Shown: piece after piece, positions 1-8,263 of the stretch
Position numbering within the stretch: position 1 is the first letter of the stretch
Layout of the letters: the number at the start of each line of letters is the position of its first letter
Assembly: GCA_964389285.1 (NCBI GenBank)
Contig: CAYMCZ010000007.1
Coordinates: 33,899-97,898 of the forward strand
Direction of reading: 5' to 3'
Length of the DNA: 64,000 nucleotides
Origin: Alectryocaccobium sp964389285
GTDB lineage: Bacteria > Bacillota > Clostridia > Lachnospirales > Lachnospiraceae
Made by a program: the position numbers and the translations under genes
The notes under the pieces: model-generated
Databases searched by the model: none
What the model saw: only the letters and a program-made list of their open reading frames with translations
Told to the model about the DNA's origin: nothing

Positions 1-225
1 GCAAACCTGGCAGATAACTTTGTCTTTCGGAGCCTCTGTAAGCTCAACGCACTTCTTGGGACAGAGTTTCTTACAGATACCGCAACCTACGCAAGTTGTG
101 CTGATAATAGCTTTTTTCTCAACTATTTCGATAGCTCCAACAGGGCAGTTCTTTGCGCATTTTTTACATCCGACACATTCGTCAGCGTTTACCTTATATG
201 CACGTGTCTGTTGATTTTCTTTCAT
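1..225 (-). CDS. Ferredoxin-domain protein, N-terminal part (candidate 6-hydroxynicotinate reductase)
   Basis: The first 75 codons of a minus-strand gene that runs off the left edge of the window. They encode two back-to-back 4Fe-4S motifs: CVGCKKCAKNCP near residues 18-29 and CVGCGICKKLCP near residues 45-56, so this end is a two-cluster ferredoxin domain. The ATG at 225 follows a weak AAAGG. The gene is last in the visible nicotinate-type cluster, downstream of the enamidase genes. In E. barkeri the enzyme acting just before enamidase, 6-hydroxynicotinate reductase (Hnr), is an iron-sulfur protein, so Hnr is the likeliest identity. That is inference from context: a stand-alone ferredoxin or another iron-sulfur reductase would look the same in these 75 residues. 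Confidence 0.7.
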   Translation of the reverse strand, partial: MKENQQTRAYKVNADECVGCKKCAKNCPVGAIEIVEKKAIISTTCVGCGICKKLCPKKCVELTEAPKDKVICQVC

Positions 226-297
226 TCTATAAATACCTTTCAAAATAATATTTAACTGTTTTCCGAAAAAGCAGGTCAATGCTCTCCGGTACAGACT

Positions 298-340
298 GAA
301 ATAAATGGGGTGCCACCGTACGGTGCCCCTCATTTATTTC
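298..340 (-). terminator. Long intergenic stem-loop
   Basis: A nearly symmetric stem with arms GAAATAAATG and CATTTATTTC around a GC-rich core (GGGG ... CACCGTACGGTG ... CCCC). It lies between the enamidase-like gene and the ferredoxin-domain gene. The flanks are AT-rich but there is no clean T-tract, so it may be a bidirectional terminator, a partial attenuator or an mRNA processing/stability stem. Confidence 0.5.
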
Positions 341-361
341 ATTTAAAAATAATGTTTATAA

Positions 362-1516
362 TTATTTATAAACCGGTTTAGGATTCTCAAGGAGAGCAGG
401 TACGTTTTTATGACGTGTCATCTGCATCTTTCCGTCAAGAACCATACAGCCTGAAGCCGGAATCATGCCGGCTTTGAGTGTTCCCATAGCATCCGGGTCA
501 TAGCCGTAGTTGCCAAGGAAATCAAGGTCAAGTTTGTAACCTACGGCAAGTTTGCCATGATCAAGTCCGTAAGCGTCAGCTACGTTACCGGAAGCAAGGC
601 AGATGAAGTTTGCCGGATGTACATCCTGGAACCTGTCGGCAAGAGCCGCAACGATTACCCATGTACCAAGTACGGTGTAACCATCCTTAGGTGTATTGGA
701 ACCTGCAAGCAGTTTGCCGAGTTTGCCTGCTTTCATAGCTTTTTCAGCAATCTCGAACATAACTTTAAGGTTGCCGTGAGGAACAAGCGTCAGATATGCG
801 TCCGTTGCGAGAACTTTGTCAATGTCCGCGTCTGACATAGGTGTCGGAGCACCGTTTACGTTAAGGATAACGTCGGGATTGATCTTTGCGAGATCATCTG
901 CCGTATATGATGCACAGTCAGCGTCTGCGGCACCGCCCGAATGAGCAGTAACGATCATGCCGGCTTTTTTAGCCATAGCAGCAAGTTCTGCAGCTTTTTC
1001 AGGACATTTAACGGGGCCGCGTCCGAGAGCACCGAGAACTTTGATGCCTGCTTTAGCAAGTTCATCAAAATCAGCCTGTGTAAGACCTTCTACGGGTGTA
1101 ACCGTGCCTGCCTCTACTTTAGCTCCCTTAGGTGCGTATGAATCCCAAATCTGCTTGGAAGCAAGAGCAATAGCTTTTGCAGCATCAGCATTATAGGGCA
1201 TTCCCGGAACATTGTTTGTAACAGCGATCATGGATCCTGTTCCGCCGGCCATGAAGTTTACGGCAAATCCGCAGGCTTTGAACTCAGCCATGTAATCCAT
1301 AAGGGGAACATGCACCTGAGCATCGATCAAAGCCGGACAAACTTCGATATTTAATGCGTCAATAACTGTATCGGCAGCATCCTCGTATTTAGCGTCTTCT
1401 GCTCCCATATACTTAATTACGCCATCTTCAGCATAAATTGCTTTGGCATCCGAGATTGGATTGTTGATATCACCGGTGCATACCAAACCCAAATTCTTAA
1501 TATAAGTTTTTTTCAT
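362..1516 (-). CDS. Enamidase-like amidohydrolase paralogue lacking most metal ligands
   Basis: A 384-residue amidohydrolase-superfamily protein, colinear with the neighbouring enamidase over its whole length (same N-terminal IKN-G start, same C-terminal DGK block). ATG 1516 follows GGAG. The superfamily metal site is degraded: the HxH motif is Q67-V-H69, the glutamate in GE-GLG is A163 (LGALGRG), the second-domain histidine in SHINGG is N219 (LNVNGAPT), and the aspartate in FGNDAPSG is N274 (AGSNTPKDG). Only H69 and H192 (AHSGG) remain. I infer a catalytically dead or repurposed subunit, perhaps a partner or regulator of the intact enamidase encoded immediately upstream, or an enzyme with different chemistry. 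It is not a pseudogene: the frame is open and codon use matches its neighbours. Confidence 0.85.
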   Translation of the reverse strand: MKKTYIKNLGLVCTGDINNPISDAKAIYAEDGVIKYMGAEDAKYEDAADTVIDALNIEVCPALIDAQVHVPLMDYMAEFKACGFAVNFMAGGTGSMIAVTNNVPGMPYNADAAKAIALASKQIWDSYAPKGAKVEAGTVTPVEGLTQADFDELAKAGIKVLGALGRGPVKCPEKAAELAAMAKKAGMIVTAHSGGAADADCASYTADDLAKINPDVILNVNGAPTPMSDADIDKVLATDAYLTLVPHGNLKVMFEIAEKAMKAGKLGKLLAGSNTPKDGYTVLGTWVIVAALADRFQDVHPANFICLASGNVADAYGLDHGKLAVGYKLDLDFLGNYGYDPDAMGTLKAGMIPASGCMVLDGKMQMTRHKNVPALLENPKPVYK

Positions 1517-1567
1517 AAGTCAGCTCCATTTTTTAATTCTAAGATAGATGTCCTATCCTGTAATCAA

Positions 1568-2728
1568 TTAGTGTGTTGCTGCGCTCTTTGCGGGAGCACT
1601 GAGACATTTATTGCCTTCTGCAACGATTTCACCGTCAATAAGTACCATGCTAACTGCCGGCATTGTGCCTGCTGCCATAGCAGCCGTAGCATCCGCATAG
1701 TCTGATCCTACGGGAGCATCGCAGATAACGAAGTCAGCTGCCTGACCTGCTTCAACGATACCTGTGCCGAGATCAAATGTTCTGCCTGTATTGCCTGTAG
1801 CCATAGCGATAGCTTCACCAACATTAATATCAGCAAAAGCAGCAGCGAAAAGTATCATGTCCCAGATACCATGAGGGTAAAGACCGAAGCCTGAAGGGCA
1901 GTCATTACCGAAAATAACGCGCTCTTTTTCTCCGCGGCGAACGGCAGTATTGATAACTTCCGTGTTAGCGGATGTATAGCTGAGCTGAGGAGTAGTAAGC
2001 TCGATAACAGCATTCGGGCACTCCTCGAAATAACGATGGATCTCTTCGTCAGGGCAACGTCCGATTGTACAGTGGCAGATAACGTCAGGCTGAATAGCTA
2101 CGATACTGTCAGGATCCTGAGCTGCCGAACCATGAAGATATGGATCACCACGATGAAGAACTACAGGCATGCCGGCTTCTTTAGCATATCCGCGGATACG
2201 GATAGTGTCTTCAAGATGAGCTGCGTTACATGTTCCGAGTCCGATCTCGCCTGTATTTTTGATTCCATAGCTTTTAAGTTCCACGAAATCTTCTTTCTTT
2301 GCGTCTGTATGCATGATGTATGCACCACCATAAACTTTCATTTTTGATGGACGTACGTTGTCAAATGTCTGTTTAGCAAGGATAGCGAGAGCTTTCATAC
2401 CGATGGCATTTTTGGGTTTGCCGGGGATATGAGTCTCACCAACGCTGAGAAGACCAGTTACGCCTGAAGCTACGTAGGGAGCAACCCAATCCATAGCTTC
2501 CTGACGGGGTGTCCATGTTCCCACTACCGTATGAACATGGCTGTCAAGAAGACCCGGCATAACTGTAGTACCTTTAGCGTCAATTACAGTTGCGTCATCA
2601 GCTGAAAGTCCATTACCAACTTCGGCGATTTTTCCGTCTTCGATGATGATTGAATCCGCTGCAAGAACGGGATTCTTAACGTCACCGGAATACAGACAGC
2701 CGATGTTTTTAATTAATGTTTTGGCCAT
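1568..2728 (-). CDS. ena: Enamidase (1,4,5,6-tetrahydro-6-oxonicotinate hydrolase)
   Basis: A 386-residue cyclic amidohydrolase resembling E. barkeri enamidase along its whole length. That enzyme opens tetrahydro-6-oxonicotinate to 2-formylglutarate and ammonia using a binuclear metal site. All expected ligands are visible: H64-V-H66, E161 (GEIGLG), H192 (VLHRGD), H219 (ICHC) and D276 (FGNDCPSG). The start was set at ATG 2728 (MAKTLIKNIG) because homology begins there and GAGGA lies upstream; an ATG 39 bases further out is also in frame. It lies between the DUF1185 gene upstream and the degenerate paralogue downstream. Substrate assignment is by family and by the rest of the pathway; a related cyclic lactam cannot be excluded. 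Confidence 0.88.
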   Translation of the reverse strand: MAKTLIKNIGCLYSGDVKNPVLAADSIIIEDGKIAEVGNGLSADDATVIDAKGTTVMPGLLDSHVHTVVGTWTPRQEAMDWVAPYVASGVTGLLSVGETHIPGKPKNAIGMKALAILAKQTFDNVRPSKMKVYGGAYIMHTDAKKEDFVELKSYGIKNTGEIGLGTCNAAHLEDTIRIRGYAKEAGMPVVLHRGDPYLHGSAAQDPDSIVAIQPDVICHCTIGRCPDEEIHRYFEECPNAVIELTTPQLSYTSANTEVINTAVRRGEKERVIFGNDCPSGFGLYPHGIWDMILFAAAFADINVGEAIAMATGNTGRTFDLGTGIVEAGQAADFVICDAPVGSDYADATAAMAAGTMPAVSMVLIDGEIVAEGNKCLSAPAKSAATH

Positions 2729-2840
2729 AATCCGATTCCTCATTTTCTTATTTAAAATTATTGCCAAACCTTTTGTTTGGCGTTATATACGGCGCCCGCT
2801 AACGAACGCCGTGTGTTTCCTACCTGTGAATTAATCCTAA

Positions 2841-3443
2841 TTATTTAAGACCGTCGCGAAGCTGACCTTTAGCAGCAAGATAATCTGCCATAGTCTTTCC
2901 GCCAAGACGCGGATGCGGACGTCCGCCGTCTGTAACACCTACAAGAACAACGATCTCGTCCGGTTTCGGATGTCCCGGAACCGCGAAGTTATCGATTGTG
3001 TCATAGTGGCTACGGATCGGTGAGTAGTCACGGAACATAAGCGGAAGGTCGATAGGATCGCCAGGGTTACAAACTTTCTTATTGCAGTTGATAAGTGCAG
3101 AACAAGGAACACCGATTGTATCTCTCATGCTCTTGCCAAGCTTCGGATGGAGACAAGCACCGCCGTGCTCTTTCTCGCCGTTGATACCAACCATAGCGCC
3201 TTTGCAGTAGTTCTCTACTTTGTCGCCGCCGCCAAGAAGTTCGCAAGCTTTCTTTGTGAGGATCTCGCCAAGCTCATATCCGGCCTCGATAAGTTCATCA
3301 AGGTTCTCTGAGTAAGCGCCTGCATACGGGTTTTTGATAACGCCTGCAACTACGATACGTGTGATGGGTTTCTCTGTTGGTGTAAATCCTTCAAAATTGA
3401 TTGTCTGGATCGTTGAAAACATTTCTCTGATATCTACAGCCAT
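2841..3443 (-). CDS. DUF1185 / 'amino acid synthesis' family protein
   Basis: A 200-residue protein that I recognise as the AA_synth (DUF1185, PF06684) family, whose biochemical role is not settled. Conserved-looking blocks are VAGVIKNPYAGAY near residues 32-44, GEKEHGGACLHPKLGKSMR near 91-109, and GVTDGGRPHPRLGG near 176-189. The reading frame extends 54 codons upstream, but ATG 3443 has AAGGAG eight bases ahead and begins the conserved part. No signal peptide or membrane segment. It is the first gene after a strong promoter at 3618-3645 and is co-oriented with the enamidase genes, so a role in ring hydrolysis or in handling an unstable intermediate such as 2-formylglutarate is plausible but only inferred. 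Confidence 0.75.
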   Translation of the reverse strand: MAVDIREMFSTIQTINFEGFTPTEKPITRIVVAGVIKNPYAGAYSENLDELIEAGYELGEILTKKACELLGGGDKVENYCKGAMVGINGEKEHGGACLHPKLGKSMRDTIGVPCSALINCNKKVCNPGDPIDLPLMFRDYSPIRSHYDTIDNFAVPGHPKPDEIVVLVGVTDGGRPHPRLGGKTMADYLAAKGQLRDGLK

Positions 3444-3617
3444 TTTTAAAATTTCTCCTTTTAACAATAGTTTGTTTTTGCAACTTCGTCCGCGTCCGGA
3501 CACTTTGTGCGCACATTGGTTTTCATATAATAATCGGCCGCAACGAGGCCTATTATCCGAAAATTGGGGATTTTGACTATGAATCACGTTATTCACGCCA
3601 TTCAATTGTATGATATG

Positions 3618-3645
3618 ATTATATCACACTTGTTTATGATAGCAA
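3618..3645 (-). promoter_or_regulatory. Sigma-A promoter for DUF1185-enamidase genes
   Basis: Read on the minus strand: TTGCTA, 16-base spacer, TATAAT. It lies about 175 bases upstream of the DUF1185 start and after the permease terminator, so DUF1185, ena and the ena paralogue form their own transcription unit. Confidence 0.65.
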
Positions 3646-3910
3646 GTGACTTATTTTTGATATAACGTGAATATTCATGATAACATGAATCATCTTCGTT
3701 CATCTTTATACTTTTTTCATTTATTATTGTTTTTTTAGAATTTGCAGCCCGTTCGTCGTTAAATCAGCCTAATATTACGGCTCTGTTTTATTTAATTTAA
3801 CTACATCGTACACTCAGGCACCGCACCGCGCTTTTCACAAAGCGGAACGTGCCCGAACGGTTTTTTCATGCGATCCCGGCAGATGAACTTATGTTCACCT
3901 GAATTCATTT

Positions 3911-3942
3911 AAAAAGCCCGCAGTTCTGCAGAACTACGGGCT
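3911..3942 (-). terminator. Rho-independent terminator of the permease gene
   Basis: Minus-strand stem AGCCCGTAGTTCT / AGAACTGCGGGCT (one mismatch) followed by TTTTTAAA, 13 bases after the permease stop codon. Confidence 0.85.
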
Positions 3943-3954
3943 GAACATATGAGC

Positions 3955-5229
3955 TTATTCTGCACTTGTGATGCAGTGTGCTTTGACGTCTTCCGCACGT
4001 TTGCGCCGCCAGATGAAGCAGCAAATCATTTCCAGAACGAAGGTTATTACGATTGCATTGATCGCCGGAATACCGAATTTAATGTATCCGTTGTTACCGA
4101 GCCAGGCGATAAGTATGCCGATGATATATACGATCATGGAGCTTACGTAGAAACTCTTCAGATGTGGATTGGCTTTCTCGATGAGCGGCGTTTTTCCTCT
4201 CCATGCAAACAGGTAGTTTGCGAACACCGTACCTGCAAGCGGCGGGTAGAATGTTGCGAGGATTCCGAGGAAAGCACCGAAGTGACGGTATATTCCGAGA
4301 AGTCCCATCAACGTACCGATTACGGCAAAGATGACAAGCAGATGTGTACGTTTCATCTTCGGGAATACGGCATTTAAGTTCAGCGAGCTGGAATATGCGT
4401 TGCCCTGTGCAGTCGAAAGCAGGTTTGCGATAAGGCCTATGAAAGCCAGGCCTAAGAATCCCTGACGCTGAAGGATGTAAGCGATGTCGTACTCTTTGTA
4501 TACGAGCATACCTACGATACCGATAAGAAGCATGAAAGGACCTGCGAGGCCGAGACCGACCGCCATAACGCCCGTTGTGGTCTTCGGGCCTTTTGAGAAA
4601 CGCATGATGTCAGGCGCCCATGAACAGCAGCCCGAACATACCGAGCCGACAGCTATCGTTACCATGGCGGTAAAGGTTGTGGTCTGCTCCTGAGTGTGCT
4701 GGAGCAGCGGCGTGCCCAGCTCTGCCGGTGCATCCTGGAACGCAATAACTACTGCTACGATACCAACGGCCGTTACGGCGATGGTAGCGAAAAGACCGAT
4801 CACGTTCATGATTCTCTGTCCTTTAAGAGCCGCAAGCGTAACGCACGCACCGAACGCGAGGCAGACAGGCTGCCACGGAACCGCCGGGAAAAGTACGTTT
4901 GTGATGGTACCAACCAGATAACAGTTGATCGAAAAATAAGTAACCAGCGCAGTCGTATTAGCGAGTGCGATGATTTTGGCGCCTATCTGTCCGAAGCTGA
5001 AACGTGTCAGCAGCGAGAATGACAGACCGCTGCGCATCGACATGATGGAGTTGCACATGGCGATTACAAAAAGGATGGTATAACCTGCATACACAGCCTG
5101 CATCGCCTGGCCGAAGCTGCTTGCACCGTTTGCAAGCTGTCCGCCCGCGCTCATGATAGTAACCGTAAACACATATCCGATCCATGTAAATACCAACGAC
5201 GTAAAACCTCGGCGTTGGCTCTCAGGCAC
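3955..5229 (-). CDS. NCS1-family (cytosine/purine-type) permease
   Basis: A 424-residue polytopic membrane protein with about 12 hydrophobic segments. It resembles the CodB/NCS1 nucleobase-cation symporter family: an N-terminal VPESQRRG block matching the VPxSxRxG entry of CodB, LLTRFSFG in the early core, and a basic C-terminal tail. Its place between hgd and enamidase suggests uptake of nicotinate or a related N-heterocycle. Start problem: the only normal start codon in frame is GTG 5229, yet the frame upstream reads EFSTGT before VPES, like other NCS1 proteins, back to a stop at about 5307, and the good ribosome site GAGAGGAG (5291-5298) lies about 60 bases before the GTG. The true start may be a non-standard codon near 5281-5290, or a start codon was lost. 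Confidence 0.85.
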   Translation of the reverse strand: MPESQRRGFTSLVFTWIGYVFTVTIMSAGGQLANGASSFGQAMQAVYAGYTILFVIAMCNSIMSMRSGLSFSLLTRFSFGQIGAKIIALANTTALVTYFSINCYLVGTITNVLFPAVPWQPVCLAFGACVTLAALKGQRIMNVIGLFATIAVTAVGIVAVVIAFQDAPAELGTPLLQHTQEQTTTFTAMVTIAVGSVCSGCCSWAPDIMRFSKGPKTTTGVMAVGLGLAGPFMLLIGIVGMLVYKEYDIAYILQRQGFLGLAFIGLIANLLSTAQGNAYSSSLNLNAVFPKMKRTHLLVIFAVIGTLMGLLGIYRHFGAFLGILATFYPPLAGTVFANYLFAWRGKTPLIEKANPHLKSFYVSSMIVYIIGILIAWLGNNGYIKFGIPAINAIVITFVLEMICCFIWRRKRAEDVKAHCITSAE

Positions 5230-5642
5230 GGTTCCGGTACTAAACTCTTTGTCATGACCCTGAGTTGTAGTAGTTGTTGTTAATTTTTTCTCCTCTCTTT
5301 CCTTTTAATAGTTACCGGAAATCTTAAAACAGCTTTAATTTCTGCTTTAAAATGTTCCTGTTTTGTTTTACTTTGCCGTCCCGCAAAGATAAAAAACTGA
5401 AAACTGTTCTGCAACCTGTGAAATATCCGGTTCTCATTAATAATATTTGATTTTCAAGGTGCATTTCACAATTATGTCCGCTCTGCAAAAGCGAATTGTC
5501 CTAAATATGCGCTCATTGTCAGCTAATTGAGCTCATAATACACCAAAAATCTAAACAATTCCACAACGCGAAATGTTGCAGAATCCGTTATTTACCTGTT
5601 AGGTTTTATCCGGATATCAATTATTACATTTGTTTATACATT
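5230..5642 (-). other. Long untranslated leader of the permease gene
   Basis: About 350 transcribed bases lie between the promoter at 5643-5671 and the permease ribosome site. I recognise no known riboswitch class and no open reading frame of note. Several short inverted repeats are present. It may carry an unrecognised regulatory RNA or simply be a long spacer. Confidence 0.4.
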
Positions 5643-5671
5643 ATTATAACATATAAGGTGATATTGTGCAA
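5643..5671 (-). promoter_or_regulatory. Sigma-A promoter of the permease gene
   Basis: Minus strand TTGCAC, 17-base spacer, TATAAT: nearly consensus. It follows the hgd terminator, so the permease is transcribed separately from the main operon. Confidence 0.75.
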
Positions 5672-5720
5672 AAAATAAATTTTTAAAATTTTTTATAATT
5701 TCTTTTTAATTCCGAAAAAT

Positions 5721-5765
5721 AAAAAAAACGGAATAAAGATTTGGCAGCCGCCAATCCTTATTCCG
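5721..5765 (-). terminator. Rho-independent terminator after hgd
   Basis: Minus-strand stem CGGAATAAGGATTGGC / GCCAAATCTTTATTCCG with a four-base loop followed by eight T residues. It ends the dmdA-to-hgd operon. Confidence 0.92.
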
Positions 5766-5836
5766 CTTTAAATTTTTCAGAATACACTCATTTTAGCCAA
5801 GGCCGGTCTGTTTGAACCCTGACCAAGTTAAAGTGA

Positions 5837-6730
5837 TTAACCTCTTACTTCTACGCCTGTAAGTTTTTCCCAAACTTTGATAACAGCCGACATATCTTCC
5901 ATGCCGAGGCCTTCTGCCCTTGCCTGATCATAAACTGCCATAGCAGACTGCGTAACAGGGATCGGCACCATGGAAGCGCGTGCAGCTTCTTCCGCAAGTG
6001 TAAGGTCTTTATACTGGATGTTCATTGCAAATCCGGGCTCAAACTGGTTGGGCATAACGAATTTTTTCATCTTAGCGTCAACACAGTAGCTGTTACCTGA
6101 AGATGTGCTGATGATATTGTACATCATCTCAGCGTCAAGGCCGAGTTTCGTTCCGAGTACAAGCGCCTCTGAAAGAGCTGCCATATTTGTACCGAGAAGC
6201 ATGTTGTTTACGATCTTCATGGCATCACCCATACCTACTTCGCCGATACGTGTGATCTTTTTGCCGATGCACTCAAGAACAGGCAATACCTTATCATACG
6301 TCTCCTGATCAGCGCCTACCATGATGGTAAGAGTTCCTTTTTCGGCGCCTACGGTACCGCCGCTTACCGGAGCGTCGATGTATTTAACGCCTTTTTCCGC
6401 CGCGATCTTAGCCATTTTCTGTGTCGTGTGCGGTGCTACGGAAGACATGTCGATGATAACCGAACCGGGTTTGCAGTTTGCGATAACGCCGTTAGGGCCG
6501 CCCATAACCGCCTCAACGATAGCTCCGTTGGGAAGAGAAGCAAAACCTACATCGAATTTGCTTGCGAGCTCCGCATTGTTGTCACAGGGGATAGCTCCCT
6601 CTTTTGCAAACTGGTCAACCAGCTCGCGAACCAAATCGCTGCAGTATACTTCGTAGCCGTTTTTGAGAATGTTGCGAGCCATGTGTCCGCCCATTTTACC
6701 AAGTCCGATAAATCCAATTTTCAGTCCCAT
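5837..6730 (-). CDS. hgd: 2-(Hydroxymethyl)glutarate dehydrogenase
   Basis: A 297-residue member of the beta-hydroxyacid dehydrogenase family (3-hydroxyisobutyrate dehydrogenase type). It reduces 2-formylglutarate to 2-(hydroxymethyl)glutarate with NAD(P)H. The N-terminal Rossmann motif GFIGLGKMGGHMA is at residues 6-18, the substrate-binding DAPVSGGTVGAEKG near 119-132, and the catalytic lysine is in KIVNNMLLG near 172-180. The C-terminus (EDMSAVIKVWEKLTGV) is very close to my recollection of E. barkeri Hgd, which separates it from generic tartronate-semialdehyde reductases. GGAGG precedes ATG 6730. It is the last gene before the terminator at 5721-5765, 67 bases after the serine-dehydratase-like gene. 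Confidence 0.9.
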   Translation of the reverse strand: MGLKIGFIGLGKMGGHMARNILKNGYEVYCSDLVRELVDQFAKEGAIPCDNNAELASKFDVGFASLPNGAIVEAVMGGPNGVIANCKPGSVIIDMSSVAPHTTQKMAKIAAEKGVKYIDAPVSGGTVGAEKGTLTIMVGADQETYDKVLPVLECIGKKITRIGEVGMGDAMKIVNNMLLGTNMAALSEALVLGTKLGLDAEMMYNIISTSSGNSYCVDAKMKKFVMPNQFEPGFAMNIQYKDLTLAEEAARASMVPIPVTQSAMAVYDQARAEGLGMEDMSAVIKVWEKLTGVEVRG

Positions 6731-6797
6731 TGCTTTGTTGCCTCCATTTAATTTTTTTAGCTTTGTAAATTATAAACCTATAACGAATGAGTGTCAA

Positions 6798-8213
6798 TTA
6801 ATTATCAACAAGCACGATTCCGAGCTTTTCAGCCGCTGCTTTGGCTTTAGCCATGTCCGTGGCATCACGAAGAACAAGACGGCCGCCGCCTCTGTTGAGG
6901 GAATCAACGAATATCGTATTGCCTTTATCTGTTGTGATCGTTACTTTCTGGATAGAAGGCTCATGCCCTTCAACGATATTAACCTCTATGCCGTCAGCCT
7001 TAACCATATCAACTGATTTCTCATACATTTCATGGTCAGCGGTCGAAGCACCGTACACGGCTCCCATAAGAACGCCCGGAACGTTGATCGTACGACGGGC
7101 AAAAAGCTCAGGATAAAGCATGATCTCGATCTTTGCCACTTTCTCGCCTTCCGCTATGAGTTCGTGAGCGATACGCGCACAGTTCGTAGGGCTTCCCACC
7201 GCCTGGCTGGATCCGCCTACAACAGCGTCTCCCAATGTATTGTTGATAGGTCTTGCGCCTTTTGCAAGATCTTTAGCGATAACTTTTGCTTTTTCGAGCG
7301 TAGCCGCGATCTGTGCTTTCTCGGCATCTTTAACTTCCTGACTTACAAGGGATTCTACGTTTTCTGTCCTCTGGAAGAAAGGTTCCATATATTCCACAAC
7401 GATAGGTACGATGTTTTTAGCGGAGGATACATGAACCGTGGACGCCATAGCGAGCATAACGTCAAACGGAACGTTTACATTCATATCAACTTCCGTACAG
7501 ATCTTTCCGGAGAACATACCTATAAGGATAGCACCGCCTACATGGGTTGTGCAAAGAGCGGGAACAAGCACTCGCGGCGTACAGGGAACTGCGATCGTAG
7601 GTGACATTGCCAGAACCATGGCTTTTTCAATCTGTTCCGCGTTGCCGCCGTTAAGAACCGCCGTTGCGGCCGCTATACATGCCGCTCCTGCTCCGAAACC
7701 TTCCATGTTGCAGCCTGTCGTGCATTTGCCGACACGGAAAAGCGAGCCTATTTTGAGGATAAGACCTGCGATTTCAGCAACCGTCTTTCTGTCATAGCCC
7801 GATTCCATCATGGCACGGATAAATCCCGTATACGGGCAGGGGTCTCCCGTTCCCGCACAGGGTCTTACGCCTATGCAATGATTTCCGATTTCGGCAGCCA
7901 CGGTATAAATAAGAGCCTTGTCAAGAAAATCGTCATTGAAGCAGACGTTTTTATTCATGTTTTTCATCTGGGCAGCCACGTTTCCGAGCAGGAAGCTGCT
8001 TCCGGTCGTAACGCCGAGCTCTACGGCTTTTAAGTTGTGGTCATATTCAGCCATAACTGATTCAAGAAGCGCATCTCTGGAAAGACCGGTCGAAATCTCA
8101 TTTTCCGTAAGGACAACTTCAACCACGCTTTCGCCTGTTTCTTTGGAAATTGCAAAAACTTCACCCATGGTAAGGGGCATCTGAGCCTGTACTAATTCTC
8201 TTAATGTTGCCAT
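6798..8213 (-). CDS. Fe-S serine-dehydratase-like protein, candidate 2-(hydroxymethyl)glutarate dehydratase
   Basis: A 471-residue protein. Residues 1-290 look like the alpha part of [4Fe-4S] L-serine dehydratases: a glycine-rich PCAGTGDPCPYTG block at 118-130 and GKCTTGCNMEGFGAGAACIA at 162-181 with candidate cluster cysteines. Residues 300-471 look like a degenerate beta part: GGSSQAVGSPTNCARIAH (333-350) resembles the GPSSSHTxGxxRxA motif, and SLNRGGGR near 445-452 recalls the beta-domain end. In the nicotinate pathway the dehydratase making 2-methyleneglutarate from 2-(hydroxymethyl)glutarate is of this family, and this gene sits next to hgd with AAGGAG before ATG 8213. Here both parts are in one chain. 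Substrate is inferred from context. Confidence 0.8.
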   Translation of the reverse strand: MATLRELVQAQMPLTMGEVFAISKETGESVVEVVLTENEISTGLSRDALLESVMAEYDHNLKAVELGVTTGSSFLLGNVAAQMKNMNKNVCFNDDFLDKALIYTVAAEIGNHCIGVRPCAGTGDPCPYTGFIRAMMESGYDRKTVAEIAGLILKIGSLFRVGKCTTGCNMEGFGAGAACIAAATAVLNGGNAEQIEKAMVLAMSPTIAVPCTPRVLVPALCTTHVGGAILIGMFSGKICTEVDMNVNVPFDVMLAMASTVHVSSAKNIVPIVVEYMEPFFQRTENVESLVSQEVKDAEKAQIAATLEKAKVIAKDLAKGARPINNTLGDAVVGGSSQAVGSPTNCARIAHELIAEGEKVAKIEIMLYPELFARRTINVPGVLMGAVYGASTADHEMYEKSVDMVKADGIEVNIVEGHEPSIQKVTITTDKGNTIFVDSLNRGGGRLVLRDATDMAKAKAAAEKLGIVLVDN

Positions 8214-8263
8214 TTTTCTCTCCTTGTATGGTTGTTAACTGTTTACATTTGCCTTTATTTGAA

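Larger units (their letters stand above)
3444..3954. other. Intergenic region between DUF1185 gene and permease
   Basis: No gene seen in these 511 bases. It holds the permease terminator (3911-3942), a minus-strand promoter (3618-3645) and a leader of about 165 bases before the DUF1185 start. Just upstream of the promoter, at about 3664-3695, AT-rich direct and inverted repeats of the CATGAAT/ATTCATG type occur, including TGAATATTCA; these could bind a regulator. Confidence 0.5.

Noticed and set aside
3949..4377. Plus-strand frame of 142 codons antisense to the permease
   Set aside because: It mirrors the membrane protein's codons, has no ribosome site and no family resemblance.
5290..5640. 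Possible cobalamin or other known riboswitch in the permease leader
   Set aside because: I could not find the conserved core boxes of any class I know.
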